Assembly: GCA_035711465.1 (NCBI GenBank)
Contig: DASTCC010000569.1
Span: 1 to 28,461 of the forward strand
Reading direction: 5' to 3'
Source: DASTCC01 sp035711465
GTDB lineage: Bacteria; Acidobacteriota; Vicinamibacteria; Vicinamibacterales; SCN-69-37
DNA: 28,461 nt
Below the pieces are notes generated by a model, which saw only the letters and a program-made list of their open reading frames with translations, made no database searches and was not told the DNA's origin. Shown here one piece after another: positions 14,212 through 22,679 of this stretch; the stretch's first letter is position 1, and each line of letters opens with the position of its first letter. Both the position numbers and the translations under genes were made by a program.

Positions 14212-15567
14212 ATGCGCGTACTTCACGTCGCTTATTCCGCGCCGCCCGATCCACCGGGCGGGACGGAGATCTATGTCGCCGGGCTGAGCCGCGCGCTCGA
14301 GCCCCTGGGCGTGAGCTCGATCGTGAGCGCGCCAGGGCCCGCCGAGGCGCGGTTCGAGCACGCGGGACTTCGAGTGCGCCGCTTCGAGATGCGATCGGAT
14401 CAACTCAGCGTCGCGGAGCTGTACGGCGACGGCGATCCCCACGCGGCCGCGTCGTTCGGCCGTCTGCTCGACGCCGAGTGCCCGGACGTCGTCCATCAGC
14501 ACGCGCTGACGGCGGCGTGCTCGACACGGCTGGTCCTCGAAGCGCGCCGGCGCGGGATCCCGGTGGTGTTCACGTACCACACGCCCGCGGTGTCCTGTCA
14601 GCGCGGCACGCTGCTGCAGTTCGGTCATTCGCCCTGCGACGGGGTGCTCGACGTCGTGACGTGCTCGGCTTGCGTGCTCGACGGCCTCGGCGTCAGCGGC
14701 GCCGTCGGCCGCGTGCTGAGCCAGACGCCCTCGAGTCTCGGCGCCGCGATCGGCCGCTTCGGTCTGTCGGGGGGCCCGTGGACCGCGCTTCGAATGACGC
14801 GGCTGATCGAGTCCCGCTTCGAGGAGATCCGCGCCTTCTTCGAGCGCGTCGATCGCATCGTCGTCCTGAGCGAGTGGGTGAGTGACGTCCTGCGCCGCAA
14901 CGGCGTGCCGGACAAGCGCATGACGATCTGCCGTCATGGCGTGGACGTGCCGCTCGAGCCGCGCGCGCTGCACCAGCCCGGCGAGACGCTGCGCATCGTC
15001 CACCTCGGCCGGCTCGACCCCGCGAAAGGCACGTTGCTCCTGGCGAAGGCCGTCTCGCAAGTCCCCGAGCTCGAGGTGGCGCTCGACATCTATGGCATCG
15101 CGCAGTCGGCGCAGGGAGGCGCCCTGGCCGCGGCGTTGCAGGCGATTGCCGATATCGACCCGCGCATCCGGTTGTTCGGCGCGATTCCGCACGAACAGGT
15201 CGTCGCGACGCTGGCCGCGTACGACCTGGTGGCGATTCCGTCGCAAGTGGTCGAGACCGGTCCCCTGGTGGCGCTCGAAGCCAGTGCCGCCGGCGTGCCG
15301 GTGATGGCCTCGAACCTCGGCAACCTGCGATCGCTCGTCGACGACGGCGTGTCGGGCCGGCTGGTCGGCGAGTATGGGTCGGCGGCTGCGTGGACTGCGG
15401 CGATCCGGCAGTGCGTCGCCGATCGCGAAATCGCCGCCCGCTGGCGTGAGATCGTCGCGCCGCCGCGCACGATGACCGACGTCGCCATCGAGATGCATGC
15501 GCTGTACGCCGACGTGCTGCACCGCCGCTACGACGTCTCGCCGCTGCAGACCGTCCGCCACGAGTAG
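14212..15567 (+). CDS. Family 4 glycosyltransferase (GT-B)
   Basis: A retaining GT-B transferase of the polysaccharide assembly line. The 451 residues open with RVLHVAYSAPPDPPGGTEIYVAGL, the glycine-rich acceptor-domain start of GT4 enzymes. The donor domain begins LRIVHLGRLDPAKG near residue 259. The EX7E motif is in ETGPLVALEASAAGVPV. An insertion at about 140-190 includes a Cys-rich stretch (SCQRG, PCDGV, CSACVLDG) seen in a subset of GT4 proteins and possibly metal-binding. The ATG is one base after the previous stop. The substrate is unknown. Confidence 0.88.
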   Translation: MRVLHVAYSAPPDPPGGTEIYVAGLSRALEPLGVSSIVSAPGPAEARFEHAGLRVRRFEMRSDQLSVAELYGDGDPHAAASFGRLLDAECPDVVHQHALTAACSTRLVLEARRRGIPVVFTYHTPAVSCQRGTLLQFGHSPCDGVLDVVTCSACVLDGLGVSGAVGRVLSQTPSSLGAAIGRFGLSGGPWTALRMTRLIESRFEEIRAFFERVDRIVVLSEWVSDVLRRNGVPDKRMTICRHGVDVPLEPRALHQPGETLRIVHLGRLDPAKGTLLLAKAVSQVPELEVALDIYGIAQSAQGGALAAALQAIADIDPRIRLFGAIPHEQVVATLAAYDLVAIPSQVVETGPLVALEASAAGVPVMASNLGNLRSLVDDGVSGRLVGEYGSAAAWTAAIRQCVADREIAARWREIVAPPRTMTDVAIEMHALYADVLHRRYDVSPLQTVRHE

Positions 15568-15570
15568 CTG

Positions 15571-16797
15571 ATGAGCCGACGCCCCCGCAACCGCGAAGCG
15601 GAGCCCGCGCGTTCCGCGCAGGCGCCGGTGCGCGTGCTCTACGTGCAGCATGCCGATCCGGCGGGTTACCCGCCGGTCGTGCACAGCGTCGCGATGCTCG
15701 CCGACGCCGGCGCCGAGATCCGCATGCTCGGTTTGAACATCTTCGAGGGCCGGCTGCAGATGCCGGTTCACGACGGCGTCCGGGTCACGCTGCGGAAGCG
15801 CGAGCAGGGCCGGCTGCGGATCAAGGCGGCGTTCGCCGCGTTCACTGCGCAGGCGGCGGGTCTGGCGCTGGCGTGGCGGCCCGACTGGGTCTACGCCTCG
15901 GATGCGCTCGCCGCGCCGGCGGCGCGTCTCATCAGTCTGGCGACGCGCAGCCGCGTCATCTACCACGAGCACGACACCGTCGTTCGCGACGAGACCACGT
16001 CGCGGTTCATGCGCCGCATTCTCGACGCCCGCAACGACGTCGTGCGGCGGGCGGAAGTGTGCGTGGTGCCGAACGAAGATCGCGCCGCGTATCTCGCGTC
16101 CGTCACCGGCCGGCAGGGCATCCTGACGGTGTGGAACACGCCGTCGCTGCGCGAGGTGACGGAGACGCCGAAGATGCCGACGTCCGGCGCGCTGCGGCTC
16201 GCGTACCACGGATCGATCGTGCCGGCCCGCGTGCCGATGACCGTCGTCGACGCGCTGGCGCGGCTGCCTGACTGCGTCACGTTCGTCGTCACCGGCTACG
16301 AGACCTCCGGCCATCTCGGGTATGCGACCGCGCTGCAGCAGCGCGCCCATGCGGCCGGCGTCGGCCGACGGCTGACGGTGCGCCTCGAGGTGCCGCGCGA
16401 GGAGCTCCTGGAGCTGGCGCGGGCGAGCGACGTCGGCCTGTCGTTGATGCCCAACGAGACGCGCGATCTGAACGAGCGCCACATGGTCGGCGCCTCGAAC
16501 AAGCCGTTCGAATATCTCGCGTCGGGGCTGCCGCTGCTCGTGAGCGATCTGCCCGACTGGCGCCGTACGTTCGTCGAGCCAGGCTTCGGCCTCGCGTGCA
16601 ACCCGGCCTCGGCAGCGAGCATCGCGGAGCGCCTGCGCTGGTACCTGCACCATCCGGCCGAGCGGGGCAGCATGGGCGCCGCCGGGCGTCGGCAGGTCAT
16701 CGACGCGTGGCATTACGAGCGCGGCTTTGCGCCTGTGCTCGATCGGATGCGGATCAGCGCCGCCACGCCGGACGTCACCCGCCGCCGCGCGTCCTGA
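15571..16797 (+). CDS. Family 4-like glycosyltransferase
   Basis: A GT-B enzyme of 408 residues. It starts with a basic, probably disordered tail of about 20 residues, then VRVLYVQHADPAGYPPVVHS. The C-terminal half has LRLAYHGSIVPAR and the NKPFEYLASGLPLLVSDLPDW block, the variant donor-site motif of the GT4 subgroup in which Lys-Pro-Phe-Glu-Tyr replaces a full EX7E. The ATG at 15571 follows the preceding stop by three bases, and no Shine-Dalgarno is obvious. The tail ends in a basic run, TRRRAS. It adds one sugar of the repeat, by inference. Confidence 0.84.
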   Translation: MSRRPRNREAEPARSAQAPVRVLYVQHADPAGYPPVVHSVAMLADAGAEIRMLGLNIFEGRLQMPVHDGVRVTLRKREQGRLRIKAAFAAFTAQAAGLALAWRPDWVYASDALAAPAARLISLATRSRVIYHEHDTVVRDETTSRFMRRILDARNDVVRRAEVCVVPNEDRAAYLASVTGRQGILTVWNTPSLREVTETPKMPTSGALRLAYHGSIVPARVPMTVVDALARLPDCVTFVVTGYETSGHLGYATALQQRAHAAGVGRRLTVRLEVPREELLELARASDVGLSLMPNETRDLNERHMVGASNKPFEYLASGLPLLVSDLPDWRRTFVEPGFGLACNPASAASIAERLRWYLHHPAERGSMGAAGRRQVIDAWHYERGFAPVLDRMRISAATPDVTRRRAS

Positions 16798-16805
16798 ACC
16801 TCATC

Positions 16806-17996
16806 ATGCTCGCCGTCATCGAGACCCATCCGGTGCAGTACCACGCGCCGGTCTACCGCGCGCTGCAGCAGGTGCTGAACGTGCCGGTGACGGCCGTGTA
16901 CGGATCGGATTTCAGCATTGCCGGCTACCGGGACGCCGGCTTCGGCACGAGCTTCGCCTGGGACACGAATCTGCTGGCCGGCTATCAGAGCGTGTTTCTG
17001 TCACGCGTCGCCGACGGCGGCGCCGCGACCGCCGACACCGTGACGACCGACGGCATGCGCGAGGCGCTGGCGCGCATCAATCCGTCGGCCGTGCTCATCG
17101 TCGGCTACAGCCCGCGCTTCCATCGCGTGGCCTGGATGGAGGGTTTGCGGACCGGCGCGCCGCTCCTCTTCCGCGGCGAGGCGAACGACGCCGCGCGCGA
17201 GCGATCGTGGTGGCGGGCGCGGGCGCGCGAGATCGCGCTGCGAATGGCGTACGGCCGCTGCAGCCGCGTGCTCTACATCGGCGAGGCCGCGCGCCAGCAC
17301 TATCGGCGCATGGGCGTAGCGGATGACCGGCTCGTGTTCTCGCCGTACTGCGTCGACGACACCACCTTCGCGTGGGGTGCGCTGTCGCGTTCGGAGCTGC
17401 GGGCGCCTGCGCGCGAAGAGCTGCAGCTCCGCGACGACGACGTGCTGATCCTGTTCTCCGGCAAGCTCATCGAGCAGAAGGCGCCACAGCTCGTCATCGA
17501 AGCGGTGCGCCTGCTGCATCCGGACGATCGCGCCGGCGTCGTCGTCGGCTTCCTCGGCGACGGTCCGCTGCGGCCGTCGCTGGACGAGCTGGCGGCGGCC
17601 TCGCCGCGCGTCGCGATCCGCCAGATCGGCTTTCGCAATCAGCGCGAGATCAGCCGCTATTACCACGCCGCCGATCTCTTCGTGCTGCCGAGCCGTGCCG
17701 AGACCTGGGGCCTGGTCGTCAACGAGGCGTTGCTGCACGGGGTGCCGGCGATCGTGTCGGACCGCGTGGGGAGCGGTCTGGACCTCGTCGAGCCCGGCGT
17801 CACCGGGGAGGTCTGCGAAACCGGATCGGCGGAGAGCCTCGCCGCGGCGATCGTCCGCGCCGCGGCGCTCGTCGGCAAGCCGGACGTCCGCGATCGCTGT
17901 CAGGAGAGAGTCAAACGGTACTCGGTGCGCGCAGCCGCCGAAGGCGTCGCCGCCGCGTACCGGGTCGCGACGGCGGATCGGGAGCGTTGCGCGTGA
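16806..17996 (+). CDS. Family 4 glycosyltransferase
   Basis: The 396 residues begin LAVIETHPVQYHAPVYRAL, the opening of a GT4 subgroup whose acceptor domain starts with a His-containing loop. The donor domain has ILFSGKLIEQKAPQLVIEAV near residue 218 and the EX7E block ETWGLVVNEALLHGVPAIVSD. The start is ATG 16806, eight bases after the previous stop; an upstream extension in the same frame lies within the preceding gene and is rejected. The end overlaps the CgeB-like gene as GTGA. Substrate not identifiable. Confidence 0.88.
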   Translation: MLAVIETHPVQYHAPVYRALQQVLNVPVTAVYGSDFSIAGYRDAGFGTSFAWDTNLLAGYQSVFLSRVADGGAATADTVTTDGMREALARINPSAVLIVGYSPRFHRVAWMEGLRTGAPLLFRGEANDAARERSWWRARAREIALRMAYGRCSRVLYIGEAARQHYRRMGVADDRLVFSPYCVDDTTFAWGALSRSELRAPAREELQLRDDDVLILFSGKLIEQKAPQLVIEAVRLLHPDDRAGVVVGFLGDGPLRPSLDELAAASPRVAIRQIGFRNQREISRYYHAADLFVLPSRAETWGLVVNEALLHGVPAIVSDRVGSGLDLVEPGVTGEVCETGSAESLAAAIVRAAALVGKPDVRDRCQERVKRYSVRAAAEGVAAAYRVATADRERCA

Positions 17997-19072
17997 GCAC
18001 GCCGACCGCCGGCCGGCTGTTGATCGTGGGCAATCCCGATCCGGTGCACGTCGGCGCGCACTTTCACCGCGCCGCCGCGTCGATGGGCCTGCCGGTCGAG
18101 ATCAGCGACGTTCGACGCGCTTACGAGGGACCGGTATGGAAGCGCCGGGCCGACTGGTGGATCCGCGGCCATCGCCCGTCACGCCTCAGCGAATACAGCC
18201 GGGACGTCGTCAGCGCCGCCGCCGCCGGCGGGACGACGATGCTGCTCGCGACGGGGATTGCGCCGGTGGAGCCCGCCGCGCTCGACGCGCTCGGCAGGCT
18301 CGGGGTGTGGCGCGCGTGCTTTCTGACCGACGACCCCTGGAATCCTGCGCATGCGGCGCCCTGGTTCCTCGAAGCGCTGCCGGGATACGACCTGGTGTTC
18401 TCGCCGCGGCGCGCGAACCTCGACGATCTGATCCGCGCCGGCGTCCGCCGCGTCGAGTACCTGCCGTTCGCCTTCGATCCGGCGACGCACTTTCCGGATC
18501 CGCCCCGCAGCGACGAAGAGTGGTCGCAGTACAAGGCCGACATCATGTTCGCGGGCAACGGCGACGCCGATCGCGCGCGCATCGTCGGCGCGCTCGCCGA
18601 AGCGGGCCTGAGCGTCGCGGTGTACGGGCAATACTGGGATCGCTTTCCGGAGACGCGGTCGCTCGCGCACCACATGCTCGACCAGGCCGAGCTGCGGCGC
18701 GCGACGGCGTCCGGCAAGGTGGCGCTGTTGCTCGTGCGGAGAGCCAATCGCGACGGCAACTCGATGCGCACGTTCGAGGTGCCGGCGATGCGCGCGTGTC
18801 CGCTGGTCGAAGACACGGCCGACCATCGCGAGTTGTTCGGCGAGGAGCGCGACCTGACCTGCTATTTCACCGACGAGCGCGACGTCGTCGCGCAGGCGAC
18901 CGCGTTGCTCGGCGATCCACGGCGGCGCCGCGCGCTCGCCGACCACGCCTATACGCGGATCACGGCCGGCGGGCACACCTATCGCGACCGCCTCGCCGCG
19001 ATGCTGACGTTCGCAGAGAGATCGGCCGGTGCGAATCGCGCTGCTGATTCCGGGACGCTTTCACGGATTTGA
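17993..19072 (+). CDS. CgeB-like glycosyltransferase
   Basis: CgeB-family proteins (Glyco_trans_1_2) are GT-B-like transferases, named after a spore-coat gene but common in polysaccharide loci. The 359 residues include RLLIVGNPDPVHVGAHFHRAA near the start. The central FLTDDPWNPAHAAPWFLEAL and YLPFAFDP segments are characteristic, and the conserved MRTFEVPAMRACPLVEDT block forms the nucleotide-sugar site. The start is GTG 17993 overlapping the previous stop. The 3' end overlaps the next gene by 44 bases, so the last 14 or so residues are encoded in two frames and may be dispensable. Donor sugar unknown. Confidence 0.84.
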   Translation: MSTPTAGRLLIVGNPDPVHVGAHFHRAAASMGLPVEISDVRRAYEGPVWKRRADWWIRGHRPSRLSEYSRDVVSAAAAGGTTMLLATGIAPVEPAALDALGRLGVWRACFLTDDPWNPAHAAPWFLEALPGYDLVFSPRRANLDDLIRAGVRRVEYLPFAFDPATHFPDPPRSDEEWSQYKADIMFAGNGDADRARIVGALAEAGLSVAVYGQYWDRFPETRSLAHHMLDQAELRRATASGKVALLLVRRANRDGNSMRTFEVPAMRACPLVEDTADHRELFGEERDLTCYFTDERDVVAQATALLGDPRRRRALADHAYTRITAGGHTYRDRLAAMLTFAERSAGANRAADSGTLSRI

Positions 19073-20219
19073 TCTCGGCCGCGCGCTCCTCGCCGAGGGG
19101 CACGAGGTCGGGATCTTCACCAATTATCCGGGCTGGGCCGTGGCGCGCTTCGGATTCCCATCGGATCGGGTCACCAGCTTCGCCCTGCATGGCGCCGCCG
19201 AGCGCGTGGCGATGAGGGCCACGCGGCATCGGCCGTCGGCCTACCCGCAGAGCACGATGCTGCCGCTCTTCGGCAAATGGGCGGCGCGCGCGGTGCGGCG
19301 TCAGCCGTGGGACGTGGTTCACGCGTGGAGCGGCGCGGCGCTCGAGCTGCTCCGCGAGCCGTTGCGGCCGCCGGTGCTCCTGATGCGCGGCTCGTCGCAC
19401 ATCGTCGTGCAGGATCGTCTGCTGGCCGAAGAGAGCGACCGGACGAGGATGGTACTGGAGCGGCCGAGCGACTGGATGGTGCGCCGCGAGCTCGACGAGT
19501 ACGCGCTCGCCGATCGCGTCCTCGTGCTCTCGAGCTTCGCGGCCGCGACGTTCGTCGCGTCGGGCGTGCCCGAATCGCGTGTGTCGGTCGTGCCGCTCGG
19601 CGTGGATGTCGAGGCGTTTCGAGCGCCCGCGGCGGCGCTGGCCGCCAGGCGCGAGCGCATCAAATCGGGACGGCCGCTCAAAGTGCTGTACGTCGGCGCG
19701 CTCTCGTACCGCAAAGGGCTCTTCGATCTCGAACGCGTCATCGACACGCTGGCCGGCGAGCCCTTCGAGTTCGTGCTTGCCGGCCCGGCGGCGGCGGAGG
19801 CCTCGTCGGCCATCGCCCGGCTTCACACCAAGGCCACGATTCTCGGCAAGCGGCCGCAGCACGATCTGCCGGCGGTGTATGCGGCGGCCGATGTCTTCGT
19901 CTTTCCGACGATCGAAGACGGCTTCGCGATGGTGCTGACCCAGGCGAAGGCCAGCGGCCTGCCGATCGTCACGACGCCGAACTCGGCCGGACCGGATCTG
20001 GTGCACGAAGGCCGCGACGGCTGGATCGTGCCGATTCGCCGGCCCGACGCGATCGTCGATCGGCTCCGCTGGTGCGACGCCAATCGCGCCGCGCTCGCGG
20101 ACGTCGCCGACGACGTCGCCGCGCGCTACCGGCCGCAGGACTGGCGTGACGTCGCGCCCGCGTTCGTTCGCGCGTGCGAAGACATGCGGGACGAGATGAC
20201 GGAGCACACACGTGGCTGA
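19029..20219 (+). CDS. Family 4 glycosyltransferase, Gln variant of EX7E
   Basis: The 396 residues start with RIALLIPGRFHGFDLGRALL and have a donor domain beginning LKVLYVGALSYRKGLFDLE. The catalytic block reads PTIEDGFAMVLTQAKASGLPIV. The second acidic residue of EX7E is Gln, a variant known in a GT4 subgroup, so activity is still likely. GTG 19029 lies 44 bases inside the preceding gene, with a purine-rich AGAGAG nearby. The next in-frame start would remove the first Rossmann strand, so the overlap seems real. The end overlaps the polymerase gene by eight bases. Confidence 0.85.
   Translation: MRIALLIPGRFHGFDLGRALLAEGHEVGIFTNYPGWAVARFGFPSDRVTSFALHGAAERVAMRATRHRPSAYPQSTMLPLFGKWAARAVRRQPWDVVHAWSGAALELLREPLRPPVLLMRGSSHIVVQDRLLAEESDRTRMVLERPSDWMVRRELDEYALADRVLVLSSFAAATFVASGVPESRVSVVPLGVDVEAFRAPAAALAARRERIKSGRPLKVLYVGALSYRKGLFDLERVIDTLAGEPFEFVLAGPAAAEASSAIARLHTKATILGKRPQHDLPAVYAAADVFVFPTIEDGFAMVLTQAKASGLPIVTTPNSAGPDLVHEGRDGWIVPIRRPDAIVDRLRWCDANRAALADVADDVAARYRPQDWRDVAPAFVRACEDMRDEMTEHTRG
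20201..20204 (+). promoter_or_regulatory. Ribosome binding site fixing the polymerase start
   Basis: GGAG lies seven bases before GTG 20212, inside the end of the preceding glycosyltransferase gene. It supports GTG 20212 as the start of the polymerase. Confidence 0.5.
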
Positions 20220-21582
20220 AGCCACACTGCAGACCTGGACGTTCGTGTGGCTGATCACCGCCGCCGTCGTTCTGATCCGCCATTGGCGGCCGGGCGCTGG
20301 CGTCGGACTGGTGTTCACGTACGTCCTGAGCTTCGGCGTCATGCACTGGCTGGCGGCGACGATCTACCTGCTGCCCTGGTACGGCGGGCCGCGCCTCGAC
20401 CTTACCGCGGCGGGCCTGCGCGAAGCTGCCATCGCGATGATCGCGTTCGCCGTCGGCAGCGAGATCACGCTGGCGCTGCTTCGCCGGCGGCACATCGAGC
20501 ACGCGGAAGAGGCGGAAGAGAGGCCCGTGGACGGCCGCCTGGTGACGCTGTACCTCGTCGCCGGCGCCGTGCTGTACGGCGTCATCCTGCCGCTCGCCTC
20601 GAGGCTGCCGAGCGTGACCGCGTTCGCGTCCGCCGGCTCGACGCTGGTCATCGTCGGCGTCAGCCTCAAGTGCTGGAATTCGTGGGTGCGCGGCGCCGGG
20701 CCGCGTCTGTGGCTGTGGCTCGCGGCGACGTCGGTCTTTCCGCTGATGACGCTGATCACCCAGGGCTTCCTCGGCTACGGCTTCGCGGCGATGCTGACGA
20801 TCTTCGCGTTCGTCGCCAGCATCTACCGGCCGCGGTGGCGCGTCATCGTCGCCGGGCTGCTGCTCGCGTACGCGGGGTTGTCGGTGTACGTCACCTACAT
20901 GCGCGATCGCAGCGACATCCGCGCCGTCGTCTGGGCGGGCGGCGCGGTCGACGAGCGTGTCACGCAGGTCACCGACACGTTCATCAACCTCGAGTGGTTC
21001 GACGTCGCCAACGAAGAGCACCTGCACCGCATCGACGGCCGGCTCAACCAGGACTATCTCATCGGCGCCGCGGTCGCCTACATCGGCGACGGATCCGCGA
21101 GCTTCGCCAGAGGCGGCACGTTCTGGCAGGCAATCGTCGCGCTGATTCCGCGCGCGCTCTGGCCGAACAAGCCGATCGTCGGCGGCAGCGGCAATCTCGT
21201 CTCCGACTACACCGGGTTCCGCTTCGCGGACGGCACGAGCGTGGGCATCGGTCAGGTCATGGAGAGCTATGTGAACTTCGGCACGACCGGCGTCGTGTTC
21301 GGGTTCCTGTTGATCGGCGCCGCGCTGGCGCTGACCGATCGCATGTCCTACCTCCGGCTCAGTCAGGGGAGCGCCTACGGTTTCCTGCTGTGGTACTTGC
21401 CGGGGCTGTCGCTGCTGCAGGTGGGTGGATCGTTCATGGAAGTCACGACGACCGCCGGCGCCGCGATCGGCGTCGCGGTGGCCCTCAACTACTTCGCGCC
21501 GTATCTCGCGCCCGATCGTTCGCGGCCCCTTCGCGAACCGGAGATGCCGGCTGCGGCGGCAGAGTCCGAGGTGAGCCGCTGA
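20212..21582 (+). CDS. Wzy-like polysaccharide polymerase (multispanning)
   Basis: A 456-residue inner-membrane protein with about ten to twelve hydrophobic segments. A large hydrophilic loop (about 230-330) contains IPRALWPNKP and the GGSGNLVSDYTGFRFADGTS stretch. IPR..WP.KP with a following SxG..GE-like region is typical of EpsG/oligosaccharide-repeat polymerases, which join lipid-linked repeats at the periplasmic face. An O-antigen-ligase-like role cannot be excluded, because the families share topology and little sequence. The start is GTG 20212, with GGAG seven bases upstream. The C-terminal tail of about 25 residues is charged and probably cytoplasmic. Its presence beside an ABC exporter is unusual. 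Confidence 0.75.
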   Translation: MAEATLQTWTFVWLITAAVVLIRHWRPGAGVGLVFTYVLSFGVMHWLAATIYLLPWYGGPRLDLTAAGLREAAIAMIAFAVGSEITLALLRRRHIEHAEEAEERPVDGRLVTLYLVAGAVLYGVILPLASRLPSVTAFASAGSTLVIVGVSLKCWNSWVRGAGPRLWLWLAATSVFPLMTLITQGFLGYGFAAMLTIFAFVASIYRPRWRVIVAGLLLAYAGLSVYVTYMRDRSDIRAVVWAGGAVDERVTQVTDTFINLEWFDVANEEHLHRIDGRLNQDYLIGAAVAYIGDGSASFARGGTFWQAIVALIPRALWPNKPIVGGSGNLVSDYTGFRFADGTSVGIGQVMESYVNFGTTGVVFGFLLIGAALALTDRMSYLRLSQGSAYGFLLWYLPGLSLLQVGGSFMEVTTTAGAAIGVAVALNYFAPYLAPDRSRPLREPEMPAAAAESEVSR

Positions 21583-21587
21583 CGCCG

Positions 21588-22679
21588 ATGCTCGCCGCGA
21601 TCACGCTTCATCCCCGCGGGGGAGGCGTGGCGACGGTCTCCCGTCTGCTGAAGGACGTGCTCGAAGAGACGTGGCGGAGCGAGCTGCGCGTCGTCACGCT
21701 GCTCGGGGAGGACGCGCCGCCGGCCGGGCGGTTGCCGCTGTCCTCGCAACTGTCGTTCGGCGCACGCGTCGCCATCGGCGCCGCTTCGCGCGACTGTCCC
21801 TGGATTCTGTTCGCGCATCCGTCGCTGGCTCGAGTGCAGGCATTCATTCCGCCCGCGTGGCGCAAGCCGTACGCTGTCTTCCTTCACGGCGTCGAAGCCT
21901 GGCATCCGCTCACGGATGCGCAACGGCTCGTGCTCGAACGCGCGACGCTGCTCGTGGCGAACTCCCGGTTCACGGCGGAGCGCGTTGCCGCCGCGCATCC
22001 GACGCTGCCGCCGATTGCCGCGTGTCCCCTCGCATTGCCCCGCGACACGCACCGCTTGGCCCCCGGATCGACGCTGGCCGTGCCGGACCGATCGGTCCTG
22101 GTCGTCGCGCGCATGTCGGCGAGCGAACGCTACAAAGGGCACGACGAACTGCTCGATGCGTGGCCCGCGGTGCGTTCGCGCGTGCCTGACGCCCGGCTGG
22201 TGTTCGTCGGCGACGGCGACGACGTGCCGCGGTTGAAGGCGAAGGCGCAGTCGCTCGTCCCTGGCGCCGTCACGTTCGGTGGCTTCGTCGGCGACGCGGA
22301 TCTGGCGCGCTGGTATCAGGGCGCTGCGGTACTGGCGATGCCGAGCCGTGGCGAAGGCTTCGGTCTCGCCTATCTCGAGGCGATGCGACACGGCGTGCCC
22401 TGTCTCGGATCCCGTCACGACGCAGCGCGAGAAGTGATCGACGACGGCGTCACCGGCTATCTCGTCGATCAGGGCAACTCGACAGAGATCGCGGACTGCC
22501 TCGTCGCGCTGCTCACCGACGATGCGAGGCGGCGGGCGATGGGGGAGGCGGGCCGGCGGCGCGCGGAGCAGGAGTTCTCGCGCGATCGCTTCGCGACCCG
22601 GTTGCGGTCGTTGCTGACGGACGCCTTCGGGGCGCACGAAGCCGCGGGGCTCGCCGGCGTCCCGGGAGCCGTCCGATGA
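21588..22679 (+). CDS. Family 4 glycosyltransferase
   Basis: The 363 residues begin LAAITLHPRGGGVATVSRLL, a compact N-terminal domain with the Gly-rich acceptor loop. The donor domain starts RSVLVVARMSASERYKGHDELL, and the EX7E block is GEGFGLAYLEAMRHGVPCLGS. At 363 residues it is at the short end for GT4 but no motif is missing. ATG 21588 is five bases after the polymerase stop; the same frame is open upstream but belongs to the polymerase region. The stop overlaps the next gene as ATGA. Substrate unknown. Confidence 0.88.
   Translation: MLAAITLHPRGGGVATVSRLLKDVLEETWRSELRVVTLLGEDAPPAGRLPLSSQLSFGARVAIGAASRDCPWILFAHPSLARVQAFIPPAWRKPYAVFLHGVEAWHPLTDAQRLVLERATLLVANSRFTAERVAAAHPTLPPIAACPLALPRDTHRLAPGSTLAVPDRSVLVVARMSASERYKGHDELLDAWPAVRSRVPDARLVFVGDGDDVPRLKAKAQSLVPGAVTFGGFVGDADLARWYQGAAVLAMPSRGEGFGLAYLEAMRHGVPCLGSRHDAAREVIDDGVTGYLVDQGNSTEIADCLVALLTDDARRRAMGEAGRRRAEQEFSRDRFATRLRSLLTDAFGAHEAAGLAGVPGAVR

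Noticed and set aside
14158..16713. 851-codon open frame on the minus strand opposite two glycosyltransferases
   Set aside because: Same codon-position GC artefact. The product is Arg/His/Ala-rich without motifs, while the plus-strand genes have clear GT4 features.
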